From: Chrysopilus asiliformis
Taxonomy: Eukaryota > Arthropoda > Insecta > Diptera > Rhagionidae
Assembly: GCA_964034945.1 (NCBI GenBank)
Contig: OZ035961.1
Span: 46,426,184-46,490,183, forward strand
Reading direction: 5' to 3'
Length of the DNA stretch: 64,000 bases
The position numbers and the translations under genes were made by a program. Positions within the stretch are counted from its first letter, which is position 1; each line of letters begins with the position of its first letter. Below are positions 24,671 to 36,453 of the stretch, piece after piece. The notes under the pieces were generated by a model. That model did not search any database, was not told where the DNA came from, and saw nothing but the letters and a program-made list of their open reading frames with translations.

Positions 24671-24807
24671 AATCACCCCTTTTGTGAATGTCGTGTCGTT
24701 TTCGACAAGAGTTGTTTCACGTATTGTTGTTAGTGTTTTTCTACCAACAACATTACGTAAAACGACTCTTGTCGAAACCGACAGGATAATCGTAATAAGG
24801 GTGAATT
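24671..24807. mobile_element. palindromic MITE, relative of 16438-16569
   Basis: The arms contain TTTCGACAAGAGT / ACTCTTGTCGAAA and end ATTCACCC-like. The core TTGTTGTTAGTG...ACCAACAACA matches the core of the palindrome at 16438-16569, although the outer arms differ. It is non-coding. Confidence 0.65.
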
Positions 24808-25191
24808 ATTCTGGAATTATATAAAAAAAAAATCATACGAAACATCAAAAGAACCGAATTTATGTTGTAACAGTGTATTTGAGTTATCAGACTTGTTGCT
24901 CTCTTTTTATTTATAGATCTATAAGTTCCACATTTCTTATATTGCTTTTTACCACATCTTCTCTATCCAGATTATAGGCTCTCTAATGTAACTTACCCCT
25001 GCTGTTTATAAAATAAATTTATGCACTACTCCAAAAATCTTGATCTAGTACATCAAATTGTCTGACAGGACTTATAAAGAAAAATTCGATTCTTCCTATT
25101 TCGAAGACGTAGTTACAAAAAAAGGAAGAAGAACTGATGTAGACGAATTGAAAATCTGTTGATGAGCCGAAATCCTTAAATCGACGCAGAA

Positions 25192-28100
25192 ATGGAAAAC
25201 AATCAAGGTAAGACAGTTATATTTGTTTCTGCATGCAAATATTTTGTTTACGTGCAACCAAAAAAATTCATTCTCTTATAGCTTGTAAGAATTACAATTA
25301 GCAAACAAGATATTATAATTTAAATAGTTAAATAAAACATCGGACCGTCTGTCACTTAAAAACGAAATTCAGTTTTACATATTAATAGCAAACAAATATA
25401 ATGTCATCGAACCCAACCACTTACATTTGTATAGTTTTTTGCATCTAACAATACTGAATAGATTATCAATACCGAAAAAAAAATGTATTTTATAATTAGA
25501 AATTACTAATATAGATATTACACCTTATCATAAGGCTACAAAACAAAACAAAAATCATGTCGAACCGAAGGCCCTGCAGCCAGTGTTCAAAAAACAAAAT
25601 CTTGATAGTTTTTTGTAAACTAACATTAATTAAAATAAATAAATAAAATAAATCAATACCGAGTGAAACGTAAGAAAAATAATATAGAATTAATCCGACG
25701 CTTCGATATACGATGCAAAATGACACAGCTTTATTGGCAATAAACGACTTTTATCGGTGAAGCGGTCATAGCTATGATCCTATTTTTATATGGTACAAAA
25801 AAAATTTATACTCTATATGAGAATTATATAGGAGTATATTAGACTAAATATATCCGTTGTTGCCGCATAAGTCGAATTATCCAATAGCTGGTACTGTATA
25901 TTATATATCTTAATATATATTTACAAAGGTACAAACGTTTTATGCCTCTTTTTTCATTAATATGTAAGAGGAAATTAACTAATTTATCTTCTACGATTCC
26001 ATTACCTTATATCAACAGGATTTTGAAAGATTCTCTGTACGTTTTGTATGTAAATTAAAGTATCATTCGAAGCTTCACCGATTTGCGAGAAAAATATAAA
26101 CTGGTCGGTTTTTCGTGCGAACGTAACTATTGAATTGTTGTCTTCTAGAAAAAGAATATCGCGAACAACCCACTTTTAGTGGGATTAAAATTCTTGAAAT
26201 CGAATTTCTCGTAAGTCGAATTTCTCGAAAACTGAAATAGTCTTCGTTCTTTAGGTTCGACTTTTCCCGGTACTACTGAATAAAAAGGGTGTTTCTGTTA
26301 AATTTTCAGAAAATAAATGTTAATAAAAATACACGACATTGACTAAAAAATGCATTTATTTGAAAGGTATTTCTTTATCATTTAACATTTAAAGATGATT
26401 TAATCATTTAACATTTAAAAGTATTCAAAAGCATCCTGTCGGTTCAATTTTTGGCCAGTTTTTCGACCATCTGAGGCCGTATATTCGCAATAACTCGCCT
26501 TGCAAAGCGTCAATTGTTGACAAGCGATTTCACTTACCCCACGTAAACAAGCGATTTTACTTACCTCACAGAAAATAATCGAGCGGCGTAGGATCACAAA
26601 ATCTTGATGGCCAATATAAAATCGATATATTTAAAAAAAAAATTGATTTTTATTTTCTTTGGACAATGTGTTGCTAAGCGGGTCAACTTGAGTGCACTTT
26701 TGGTTTTTTGTCATAATTTTCTTGTGCTTGTAAGCGGTTTACAGTTGCTGTTAAGCGTGTAATTCCCAGTACATATCGCACCCTTGCGACAAAAGTGACA
26801 CAACTAAAAAAAAAGCAATTTTGAACGTCTTACCTCTACAAGACATACTCGCTATGGGAGAGCTTTTGTAATATCTTTGTACTTACAGAATTTAGTACAA
26901 AATCACACAATCCCAAACCTTAAAACTTGTGTTCTGAAAAATCACGTTTTTTGAGTTGTGTCACTTTTTTCGAAATATGTAGCCAAAAAGGCAACGAGTT
27001 TTAGAATTGTGTGTTCTTAACCGGCTTGTGCTGCTAAGACGGCCCTTACTATATACTATATAGCGCGCATTCATAGGCGCTTTTAAACACAAGTTTTTTA
27101 AACATAAATTTAAACTGATAAAAAACCATAGCAAACTGTCAGTTTAAACTCATGTTGTCTTTAAAATCGGCTATGAATACGCCCCTATATAAATATTAAT
27201 ATTACCTTGCATACAACGAGTATATTCAGTGGTGGCTCTACCATATAGGCGAACTAGGCAACCGCCTAGGGCGCCAAGATTTTTGGGGCGCCAAATTCCA
27301 TTTTACAATTTTTTATACCGACAAAAATAAAAAATAAATTTTTTAAAACGTTCAAAACTTTTTTGTACTTTTGGATTTTTATACCCGTATGGTGAAACCA
27401 AAGGGTATATTAACTTTTCTTTACCGTTTGTAACGCCAAGATCCCGTCATCACACACAAAAATCAATTACACCAGTGTGTTTAGAATGACAAAAAAATTG
27501 AATTTTGCATGTCCGTCCGTCTGTCTGTCCGTCTGTCTGTCTGTCCGGCCGTCTGTGGCACGGATTGCAGGCGCACGGATTGAGCTAGAGACTTGAAATT
27601 TTGCGTGGATCCGTTTTTTGTAAAATGCGAGGCTAAGTTCGTTAATGGGCAAAAATGGACCATTAGGGGGGTACCCCCCATACAAACGGAAAGGTTTTTT
27701 GCGAATATCTCAAAAACGGTGCATCTTATCAAAAAAGTGTAAGAACAAAAGTTGTTTAGGACATGATTCTACATTAAAGTTCCATACAACAAAATCCAAT
27801 GGGCACAAGTTTTAAAAAAATCTTATTGGAAAGTTTGACTTCAAAGTGGAATTTTGATACAACTGCTTGTAAATCACCATACGGGTTTTCAATAATTGCC
27901 AGATTGGCAATTATAGCTTTTGTTATGTTTTTTTTAAATCCACAATATATTTATGGAGTATTAGAAAATCGTCAATAGTCGGCATTACACGATATTTATA
28001 GTTTTCAGCACTCTACTCGTCCAAAAATATGAACATTTTTGGACATGTTTGTCTGTTTGGTGTATGTAAATTTTTTTGTTTTCATGGTTTCTCGATAATG

Positions 28101-31100
28101 GCTGATCGGAACATTACGATATTTATACTGAACTTTAATATCATTAGGGACCAGGTCTGAAAAGAGTATGATTTTGATGACATGCTTTTTTAAATTTTGT
28201 AATGCAAAATATTATTTGAATGTCACTTGATTTTATTCAGCAATTTAAATATTATTGTTGAATAACATCAGTTTAATGTAATGTATGTTTAATATAAAAA
28301 CATTTTTTTAATGTAAGATTTGTTTTTTCGATACATGGGAAGAGAAGCGGGGGGAGGGGGGGGGGCGCATAAATTACATCTGCCTAGGGCGCGATGGTTA
28401 AAAAAAAATTTTTGAGCCACCACTGAGTATATTAATATATTGAAGGTTTTTGCATAAGTTTTTTTTTGCACCAAAAAACAAAGAAATAACTTAAAATTTA
28501 GATTTTTATAACACCAGCCCAGTTTTTTCGAGGAAAAATGGAAAAAGAATATTTACGTTATCTCCCGTCTCGAATTTTGAAATTCTAACATCAGATTCGT
28601 GATCAGCGGTCCCGAAAATTTCTCAATTCCAGTTTTTCGGAAGACAGATATTTGAGTTATCCTTACAGCACCTTCAGTTTCGACTTTTGAAATTCCAAAC
28701 ACCAGATTCGTGATCAGCGACCCCGAACAGCCCGTTTTTCCGAGAAAAAAAATGGGAAAAAGGAAATTTGCGTTATCCTTACAGGACGTTCCGTTTTGAA
28801 TTTCGTAAAACCGATTCTTAGCTAGCACCTATGAGATAAGATGCATCTGGCAATCGGTTAAGTGGCTCGTGAGATGTTATATTAGCTAAATGAAACCAAC
28901 TGTTTTCGTTCTCTTCTAAAAGCAGACTGACCTTTTTATTAGAGATCATTAATTCCTTAAAAACTAAAGTACATACTAAAGTACTTAAAACTAGTACTAC
29001 ATCTCCCCTTTTTCAAATTCAAAAATAATTCAAAAATATTTAATTAATTCATTGACAATGTTAACTTAATCTTAAGTATTTTCTTAACTTTTCTCCATCT
29101 TACCCTTTAACAATATTTTATAAACCTTCACCTTCAATAATCAAATTTTAAGTTATTATTGTAAAGTTTAATTATGAATTTAACAACTTCAAAACTAAAT
29201 TAAATATATCAAGCTTTTGGCAATTTACACAAAAAGTAAGAATTTCTGCGGAAAATTCTTCCACTTTTTAAATCCTTAATCCAATAAGATCTTGGGGTTG
29301 AGTGTTTTTCAACTATTTCAGCCTCAGACCAAATGTTACCATTTCTAAACATAATTTTTTCATTTATTCGAAATTCAGGCTTCTCTTTTACACCTCGGTT
29401 ATAATAAAAAGCTGCTCGTTTTCTTTTATATTCAAAATTTGTTTTTAAATTTGGAACTGAATTAATGTTAAAGTGGCTTAATCTTTCTGGAAGCAATGCT
29501 CTAGTTTTTCTACCAAATAAAAGTTGATTTGGCGAAAGATTTAAATCTTTAATTGGTGTATTTCGATACTCCAATAGGGAAATCCAATAATCATTTTCTG
29601 ATTTTTTAAAAATGTTTTTTGCAATTTGAACTGCTCTCTCAGCTAGTCCATTTGATTTCGGATATAATGGACTTGACGTTATTACTTTAATGTCATTCAA
29701 TTTCGTAAACTTCAGAAACTCGTAACTTGAAAATGGCATATTATCTGCTATAATTTCTTTAGGTAACCCATGTGTGGCAAATACAATTTTAAGGTTTTCT
29801 ATAACACTTTTGGCCGTTTTAGAGCTTAGACGACAAATCTCTAAATATTTGGAATAATAATCTATTATTACAAGAAAATTCTTATTTTTAAATTGACATA
29901 TGTCCATTCCAATTTTCATGAATGGAAACATCGGAATCTCATGTGATAAAAGCGGTTCTTTTCTCGAACTATTTCTATATTTTTGGCAAATCATACATTT
30001 TTCAATCATATTCTCTATGTCTGTCATAATCCCTGGCCAATACAAAATTTCCCTAGCACGACTCTTAGTTTTCTCAATTCCAAAGTGAGATCTATGTAAA
30101 ATTTCTAACATCTCTTTTCTTAAACATGTGGGAACAAAAATTTTCTCATCTAAAAACACTATTTTATTTTCTACATATAAATTTTCTTTAAATTTCCAAA
30201 AACTTTTTATAAATTCTGGTAAAAACTTTTTGTTATTTGGCCAACCTTGTACAATTATTTCTCTTAATTTTGACAAGATTTCATCGCTATCTGTTGCCTG
30301 CTGGATTTTAAGTATTTTTTCATTAGATACATTAACTGAGTGTACTATTCCCTTTAAATCACTAACAGTTTCGGATCTATCTTTTTTGTTGTAGAATCTA
30401 GACAACAAATCTGCTACTAACATGTACCGACCTGGTAAATATTCTAAATTCATCTCATACTTCCATAATTTTAATTTCATCCGTTGCAGTCTACCTGATG
30501 GTATTTTATGAATTGATTTATTAATTATACCTAATAAAGGCTTGTGATCCGTTTGCATTGTAAATTTTCTTCCATAAACCCAGTTATGAAACCTCTCACA
30601 TGCAAAACAAATTGCTAACATTTCTTTTTCTATCTGTGAATATTCTTTTTCAATATCTGTTAAACTTTTTGATGCAAACGAAATCGGATAATTATTTTGT
30701 AGCAAACAACAGCCAACACCATTTTTACTCGCATCTGTTTGAATAACAATATCTACTTCAGGATTAAACGGTTTTAATTTAGGTGCTTCAATTATAAGTT
30801 TTTTAATATCTAATAAACATTTATTATGAATTGGAAGCCAGCTAAAATTTACATCTTTTTTGACTAATAATCTTAAAGGAGTTGAAATTTCTGCTAAATT
30901 AGGAATTACTTTTTGCAAATAATTAATCATGCCTAATAATTTTTGGACTTCTTTTTTATTGTTAGGAATACCTAATTCTTCAATTGCTTTAATTCTGTCA
31001 TTGTCAAAACAAATACCCTGCTTGGAAATTATATGACCTAGAAAACGAACTTCCGTTTTTCTAAATTGCAACTTCTGTTTGTTAAATTTTATATCTAAAA

Positions 31101-34100
31101 CTTTTGCCCGTTCCATAACCTGTTTGAATATTTTATCATGTTCTTCAAGAGTATCAGCATAAATAAGTATATCATCTATATAAACTAAGGTGCCATTAAT
31201 ACCTTCAAAATTTCTCTCATTGAACTTCTGAAACGCTTCGGGAGCGATTTTTACCCCAAAAGGTAACCTAAGAAACCTATAACATCCAAATGGCGAATTA
31301 AATGTACAAAGACTACTAGATTTTTCATTAAGTCTAATTTGGAAGAATCCCTCTTTTATGTCTAGTACACTAAAATACTGTTTTTCTGAAACTTTCATCA
31401 TTATGTCTTCAAATTTTGGTATTACCACCTTCTCATCTACAATACTTTTATTTAAGTTCTGTGGATCGAGACAAACTCTAATATTTCCATTCGATTTTTC
31501 CACTATAACTAGGTTAGATATCCATTCAGATGGTTCAGTAACCCTTTTAATAATTTCTAATTGTTCTAATCTATTTAGTTCGTTCCGCAACGGCTCAAGC
31601 AAACTAACTGGCACTCTACGAGGTGGATTGGCAATAGGGCTAACATTTTCTTTTAATTTAATATCAAATTCTTTGACAAAACACCCAATTCCTTCAAAAT
31701 TTTGAGCGTACTGATCTAACATTTTGTTTTGTGATACCATTTCGACAGTTTCCAGTCTTTGAATCAACTTTAGATTTAAACAACCTTGCAAACCAAAAAT
31801 AGGTGTTGAATCGCTGTCAACAATAGCAAACTTTTCAATACTAAACTCATTTTTAAAACAACATTCTAATTCAATTTCCCCAATTACATTGAGTGTATTG
31901 CCACCATAAGCCATTAACTTTAAGTTAGTTCCTGTTGCTTCAACATTAGCAAGCATTTTATAATATTTAAAAGGCAAGACATTAACGTCTGCTCCAGAAT
32001 CTAATTTGAAATTCACAAATTTCCCATTTACTAAAATCTGTTCAAACCACGATCTTTGTGATTCAAAATTAGATTTGATCATATCAATATAAAGAGAATC
32101 TGATTTCGTACCTTTTGTATTCTGGATTTCATTAACTGATTTTGAAAAACAAGCAACTGCAAAATGATTACTTTTCCCACACTTTTTACATAGTTTGCCA
32201 AACGCTGGACACTGAGCATAAGCATGAACTTGATTGCAGAATTTACATTTTATGTTCCTAAAATTATTATCAGATTTTTTAATCAGTTTTCTATTATCAT
32301 AATTCGATTTTGTAACACTACAGCCCTGTTTCCTATCAACAGCTAGGACTTCTGCTTGATTGTTGTCCTCTCGTTTTCTCTGCAATGCCTTTGCCTGCGA
32401 ATTAGAAACTTCCTCTGCACGTGCCATCTCGATTGCCTTCTGAAGAGTTAAACCATCTGTCTCGTGTAACATTCTTTTCTGCAGTCTTTTATCCGCTACT
32501 CCTAATACAATGCGGTCCCGTAACATTCGTTCTTCCATTGTTGAGTAACCACATGTTTTGACCAACTTTTTGATGTCTATCAGAAATGCATCAAATTTTT
32601 CACCATCCTCTTGAACACGACTCCAGAACAAAAAACTTTCATACATTTCGTTTTTTCTGGGCATACAAAAATCAGCAAACGCTTTGTACACCTTATCGAA
32701 CTTTTTCTTATCCTCATCAGACAAATTTAAAGAACTGTGGAAGAGTTCTATAGCCTGTGAGCCCGCTTCGTTAAGAAAAATCCCAATTTTTGCCGCATCA
32801 CTTTTTGACTCTAGCTCAATAGCTGCCGAAAACTGTTCCCAATTTTGTGAAAATCGTCGCCAATTTTCTGCCAAATTTCCATCCAACACCAAATCATCTA
32901 TTTTCTTTAGAAACTCCATTGTTACGACATTTACTTGTACTTTCCTCGGTCTGCCTGGTTTCCTCTTATTTGCTAATTTCAGCTTTTCCAACTTTTCTTT
33001 ATCTGGATACACACCCATGTGACTCCTTAAAATTTTTTTTTTTTTTTTAACTCCACGACAACTGCGCCATGTTATATTAGCTAAATGAAACCAACTGTTT
33101 TCGTTCTCTTCTAAAAGCAGACTGACCTTTTTATTAGAGATCATTAATTCCTTAAAAACTAAAGTACATACTAAAGTACTTAAAACTAGTACTACATGAG
33201 ATGCTGTAATAATGAATCAGTGGTGTTTGGCTTTTATATATGCTCATTCTTGTGGTCGCTATACAAACGAAATCTTTTTCTACCCACGAACAATTTTTTC
33301 AAATATCGGTTTGGAGGTGCCATTAAGATATTTGAGGATTTTCTGCCAATAGTGACTTTTTTAATAATATAAACATTACTAAACGTATAAAATATATTTA
33401 AGGCTGTTCTCTATGCTTATTTAACATACTTTTAGATCAACAACCTGTACAAAATGTAGAAAACGAAAGGGATGAGCGTGATGATGAAGTCTCATATGAG
33501 GAAGCATCTACAGACACAGAAGATGTTGATCAACAAAATCCTCAACGTCAGGTGCGACAACGTTCCCGTTTGTCTACTACCCGACGAATTGGAGACGCCC
33601 TAATTCAAGCATTTCGTCATCCGTTACGTATCAGAAGATCAACAATAGATGAAATTTACGACATCGCCCATGCTGGAGGTTCTAGGCGTCGTGAAGCAGA
33701 AGATAGCAATGATGAAATTGAATCAAATCCAGAAAATGTCGAAAGTTTTGACACCGATCTACCAGCCGAGCATTCATATTTGGGCAATTTATCACGGGTA
33801 CCCGGAGTGGATTATTTAGAAACTGGAAAATATACACGTATTCTCATCTTTATGCATCATTCAATGATATTCCCTGGTGAAACTCTACCAATGATAATAC
33901 CCGATTATATGTTCGATCGAGCTATGTATCCAGAGAAGGGCTTACTTTTTGGAGTTGTATTTCCGTCTATGTGGAAGACGACAAAGCCACATCTTTATGG
34001 AGTTACTTGCCAAGTATATGAAAAAGGAAATGATGAAAGGGGTAACGTTTCAATATTATCAAGAGCACATCAAAGATTTCTAATATCGGAGAAACACAAC

Positions 34101-35250
34101 TCAAAGTACAATAACGAAATGTTTTATAAATTATTCTATTAATTATTTTGATTTTAGTTTCTCAGAATTTCTAAGACCTAATCAAAGGTAAGAAACAAAT
34201 ACTTGTATGTAAAATAGCTTTTATACTTAACTTTATTCAATTTAAGAATTAATGACATTTCTATTTTCATTTAGCAGAAAAGTTTATGCTAATGTATTAA
34301 TTCTACCCGAGATTGTCTTGCCGGATCCGCTGTCGTCAATTGATTTAGGCAGCATGAATCGATTTCGTGATATTAAATCAATGAAAGAGAAACTACGATC
34401 CATGCAGTCAGCGTCAACTATATGGCCAAAATATATTTATGATCAATATAATATAACATCAACAATTGAAAGAGCAAAAAAATGCTTATCGGTTTACAAA
34501 ATTAATGCAATGCCAAATGATCACGTGCTTTTATCATTCTGGCTTGGTCAGAATTTACTATTTGATCCAAGAGAACGGATAAAGCTGTTTTTAACTGATT
34601 CAGTAAATGTAAGAATGCAAATCATTGAGAAATGTTTGGACAATGTAAGTTATTAAATCAATTGTATCGAATATTTATTTATCTATACTTGTCCAGGAAA
34701 AATATTTTTGCTGCCGACGATGCAAAAATCAAATAGCGAACTGCAATTCCTTATTTGCAATGTCAAAACATGGAGTACAATCAAACTACTGCAATCCTTG
34801 TAAGTCAATCGTGTTACTACGAAAGCTGTTTCTACTAATTTTTGTTCTTCTATATAATTAGCTGGTTTCATCCATGAGACCAACACTGTTTACACTGTCA
34901 AAAGTGATTCAATTTATCCAACGGGAGCTCCTTCAACTGAATTCAGTTGGTTTCCAGGGTAAAAAGACTTGTAGTACAAAATAAAATCATATCTATATAA
35001 TTTAAAAATATATCATTTCAGATATTCTTGGCAGATTATACTTTGCCGAATGTGCGACATACATATTGGATGGAAATTTGCATCAACGAAACCAAATCTT
35101 GTTCCAAAAAAATTTTATGGTCTGTCGGGCACCAATGTTTTGGTGGATATCTCAGATGAGGGGGAAGCTTCCAATATTGCCCAGCCGTACACACCTAATT
35201 CTGGTGGACTCGAGGAATATTTATTGTTATATGAAAATCCTGAAGAATAA
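25192..35250 (+). CDS. ohgt: cereblon (ohgata orthologue)
   Basis: Substrate receptor of the CRL4 (Cul4-DDB1) ubiquitin ligase. Exons: 25192-25207 (MENNQ), 33436-34105, 34158-34187, 34275-34644, 34697-34799, 34862-34958 and 35022-35250, with all phases consistent. An acidic, Arg-rich N-terminus leads to [13 protein letters not shown] and the Lon-like domain, continuing to [16 protein letters not shown]. The CULT domain follows, with zinc cysteines CRRC and CRMC. The tri-tryptophan pocket is complete: FSWFPGYSW and IGWKF supply residues equivalent to human W380, W386 and W400. At the human V388 position the residue is Ile, and H378 is replaced by Phe. Exon 4 has a tandem NAGNAG acceptor (TTTAGCAG), so one codon may be optional. 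Intron 1 spans 8.2 kb and has absorbed a hAT element and a full Gypsy element without touching any exon. Exon 1 is inferred from the fitting phase and start context, less certain than the rest. Confidence 0.92.
25208..27228. other. first part of cereblon intron 1
   Basis: AT-rich DNA. No repeat with clear ends and no exon recognised. The open frame near 26415-26597 matches nothing known. Confidence 0.45.
27237..28425. mobile_element. hAT element split by a DINE-like repeat
   Basis: Inverted ends CAGTGGTGGCTC / GAGCCACCACTG are flanked by a perfect 8-bp duplication AGTATATT (27229-27236 and 28426-28433). Subterminal GCCTAGGGCG occurs on both sides. No transposase is present. The DINE-like repeat at 27371-27935 lies within it, so the hAT insertion is the older event. 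Confidence 0.88.
27371..27935 (+). mobile_element. most complete DINE-like repeat in the window
   Basis: It runs from TTTTTATACCCGTATGGTGA through a (GTCC/GTCT)n tract at 27510-27550 and the GGGGGTACCCCCC segment to the terminal hairpin AATTGCCAGATTGGCAATT and GCTTTTGTTATG. It serves as the reference for the other copies. Confidence 0.7.
28556..28815. repeat. degenerate tandem repeat, about 100-bp period
   Basis: Phrases such as TTGAAATTCNAA, CAGATTCGTGATCAGCG and GTTATCCTTACAG recur two or three times in the same order. The copies are imperfect. Confidence 0.6.
28875..29001 (-). repeat. 3' LTR of the Gypsy element
   Basis: 127 bp. On the element's strand it begins TGTAGTACTAG and ends ATATAACA. 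At 127 bp it is short for a Gypsy LTR. Confidence 0.95.
29209..33018 (-). CDS. Gypsy Gag-Pol polyprotein, single ORF
   Basis: One uninterrupted frame of 1269 codons from the ATG at 33018. The frame is also open upstream into the LTR, but that ATG is not a sensible start. Approximate order: an N-terminal basic motif KPGRPRK resembling an AT-hook; a Gag region; two zinc knuckles near residues 257-295, the second canonical ([14 protein letters not shown]); aspartic protease DSGAD near 339; reverse transcriptase YIDD near 612; RNase H with QTDASKNG near 761; the integrase zinc finger from HRSHFG near 974; and the integrase core with D (GMDICQ, ~1042), D (IADNMPF, ~1091) and E (NGLAERA, ~1124). 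The protein ends close to the polypurine tract, so there is no env. Gag and Pol are fused without the frameshift many Gypsy elements use. All catalytic residues I can check are present. Confidence 0.95.
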   Translation of the reverse strand: MGVYPDKEKLEKLKLANKRKPGRPRKVQVNVVTMEFLKKIDDLVLDGNLAENWRRFSQNWEQFSAAIELESKSDAAKIGIFLNEAGSQAIELFHSSLNLSDEDKKKFDKVYKAFADFCMPRKNEMYESFLFWSRVQEDGEKFDAFLIDIKKLVKTCGYSTMEERMLRDRIVLGVADKRLQKRMLHETDGLTLQKAIEMARAEEVSNSQAKALQRKREDNNQAEVLAVDRKQGCSVTKSNYDNRKLIKKSDNNFRNIKCKFCNQVHAYAQCPAFGKLCKKCGKSNHFAVACFSKSVNEIQNTKGTKSDSLYIDMIKSNFESQRSWFEQILVNGKFVNFKLDSGADVNVLPFKYYKMLANVEATGTNLKLMAYGGNTLNVIGEIELECCFKNEFSIEKFAIVDSDSTPIFGLQGCLNLKLIQRLETVEMVSQNKMLDQYAQNFEGIGCFVKEFDIKLKENVSPIANPPRRVPVSLLEPLRNELNRLEQLEIIKRVTEPSEWISNLVIVEKSNGNIRVCLDPQNLNKSIVDEKVVIPKFEDIMMKVSEKQYFSVLDIKEGFFQIRLNEKSSSLCTFNSPFGCYRFLRLPFGVKIAPEAFQKFNERNFEGINGTLVYIDDILIYADTLEEHDKIFKQVMERAKVLDIKFNKQKLQFRKTEVRFLGHIISKQGICFDNDRIKAIEELGIPNNKKEVQKLLGMINYLQKVIPNLAEISTPLRLLVKKDVNFSWLPIHNKCLLDIKKLIIEAPKLKPFNPEVDIVIQTDASKNGVGCCLLQNNYPISFASKSLTDIEKEYSQIEKEMLAICFACERFHNWVYGRKFTMQTDHKPLLGIINKSIHKIPSGRLQRMKLKLWKYEMNLEYLPGRYMLVADLLSRFYNKKDRSETVSDLKGIVHSVNVSNEKILKIQQATDSDEILSKLREIIVQGWPNNKKFLPEFIKSFWKFKENLYVENKIVFLDEKIFVPTCLRKEMLEILHRSHFGIEKTKSRAREILYWPGIMTDIENMIEKCMICQKYRNSSRKEPLLSHEIPMFPFMKIGMDICQFKNKNFLVIIDYYSKYLEICRLSSKTAKSVIENLKIVFATHGLPKEIIADNMPFSSYEFLKFTKLNDIKVITSSPLYPKSNGLAERAVQIAKNIFKKSENDYWISLLEYRNTPIKDLNLSPNQLLFGRKTRALLPERLSHFNINSVPNLKTNFEYKRKRAAFYYNRGVKEKPEFRINEKIMFRNGNIWSEAEIVEKHSTPRSYWIKDLKSGRIFRRNSYFLCKLPKA
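33070..33196 (-). repeat. 5' LTR of the Gypsy element
   Basis: The same 127 bp as the 3' LTR with no visible difference. It is followed, on the element's strand, by the primer-binding site. Confidence 0.95.
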
Positions 35251-36453
35251 ACTATTGATATTTACATTTACTGTACTTGAACTAATTTTTTCACTTTTTG
35301 GTAAAACATATTCTTTGAGAGAAACAATTTACTGACCCTATTTATTGATATAAACATCAACATTTTGTTTTTGAATCTTTCATTATATGAAATTGGAAAT
35401 TATAAAAGAGAATTGAGTCATTAAACGTGTATATATTCCAGATAAATGTAATTTTTCCTTTAGAAAATTGGCGTTAGGGGGTTTTCAGGGCGCTGAGCTC
35501 GAATCTGGTGTTAGAATTTTTTTTGTAGGTGTGTAAATCCAGCCTAAGTAGTATTATATAATATGATATAGGATTCGAATTCTTTTTTATAATAGGCCAG
35601 TTAAGTAGGTATAAGGCAGAGAAAATCGAGTTTAGCTTCCATGAATTTTAGTATAGGTGGAGGTGAGGTGGAAATATACCGAAATTATATGGGATTGATC
35701 AAGTAAAAAGAACAGTTAAATGAGCAGTTGGGACTTCGGTTTTAGATAGAAATGGTTAGACAGAACGTACTGTCTAGCAAAAAGAAGGTAGGAGGGTTAA
35801 AGTTTCCTCCTAGTTAAATTTTTTCCATCCACTCAAGACTTTAAGAATTCGGGAAAAACGTTCAAAAATAGTGCCAAAAAATAATTAATCTTAGCATAGT
35901 AAGAGAAGAGTAAAATTTGACATCTATTTGTGCATTTTTTTAATTCATTGTATGATCTCAGGGTAAATATTATTTTTCGTTAAAAAGGTCTCAAAATCAT
36001 TCATTTCTGGAGTACTTTTTCTTACTGATCTCATGAAAAAGAAACAATTAAAATACACCATCAATACACCCCTCTTTTGGGATCGCCCAGAGTAACAATG
36101 GTCGGTGTTTAGAGCTTTCATCAATCGGTTGGATTTTTACCAGTTTACCAGGCGAGAGGTCATCGGAAACGACTGGGAAAATGCGCCTCTCGAAATTTCA
36201 ATAAACAAGTCTTTTCACAAGTGTGAAAAGACAGACGAAGTACACAGGTCTACTGCGGCAGCACGCTTCTTTCTATGCATTTCTTGATGTTTCCCTTTCA
36301 ACAGTTAACTTGCGAATGAGAAAAATTTTCCTGAAATGTATTTTAAAGAACAGTGAAAAGAAGAGAAATGTGAACTCAAAGGCATGGATCTACCTGATGA
36401 AACGGGGCAAAGATAAAAGGTCTCAAACCGGCCAATGAGGGGCTCGAGCAAAG
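35251..36453. other. downstream of cereblon, no gene recognised
   Basis: It begins with the cereblon 3' UTR. The stretch from about 36100 is less AT-rich and precedes the LINE remnant. It may be degraded LINE sequence, but no domain is readable. Confidence 0.4.

Larger units (their letters stand above)
23216..25191. other. region between divergent ZDHHC16 and cereblon starts
   Basis: About 2 kb that should contain both promoters. It also holds a partial DINE-like scrap (23670-23800), an orphan exon-like segment (24506-24602) and a palindromic MITE (24671-24807). Confidence 0.5.
28875..33196 (-). mobile_element. complete Ty3/Gypsy retrotransposon, identical LTRs
   Basis: Two 127-bp LTRs bounded by TG...CA (28875-29001 and 33070-33196) appear identical and are flanked by the 5-bp duplication TGAGA (28870-28874, 33197-33201). 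Orientation is minus, so 33070-33196 is the 5' LTR. Next to it the minus strand reads TGGCGCAGTTGTCG, a primer-binding site resembling the tRNA-Ser type of the 17.6/297 group. Just before the 3' LTR the minus strand reads AAAAAGGGGAGA, a good polypurine tract. With identical LTRs and an intact frame it is very young and may be active. It lies in intron 1 of cereblon, in the opposite orientation to the gene. Confidence 0.95.

Noticed and set aside
29900..33050. Plus-strand frames under the Gypsy polyprotein
   Set aside because: Antisense shadows of the 1269-codon frame.
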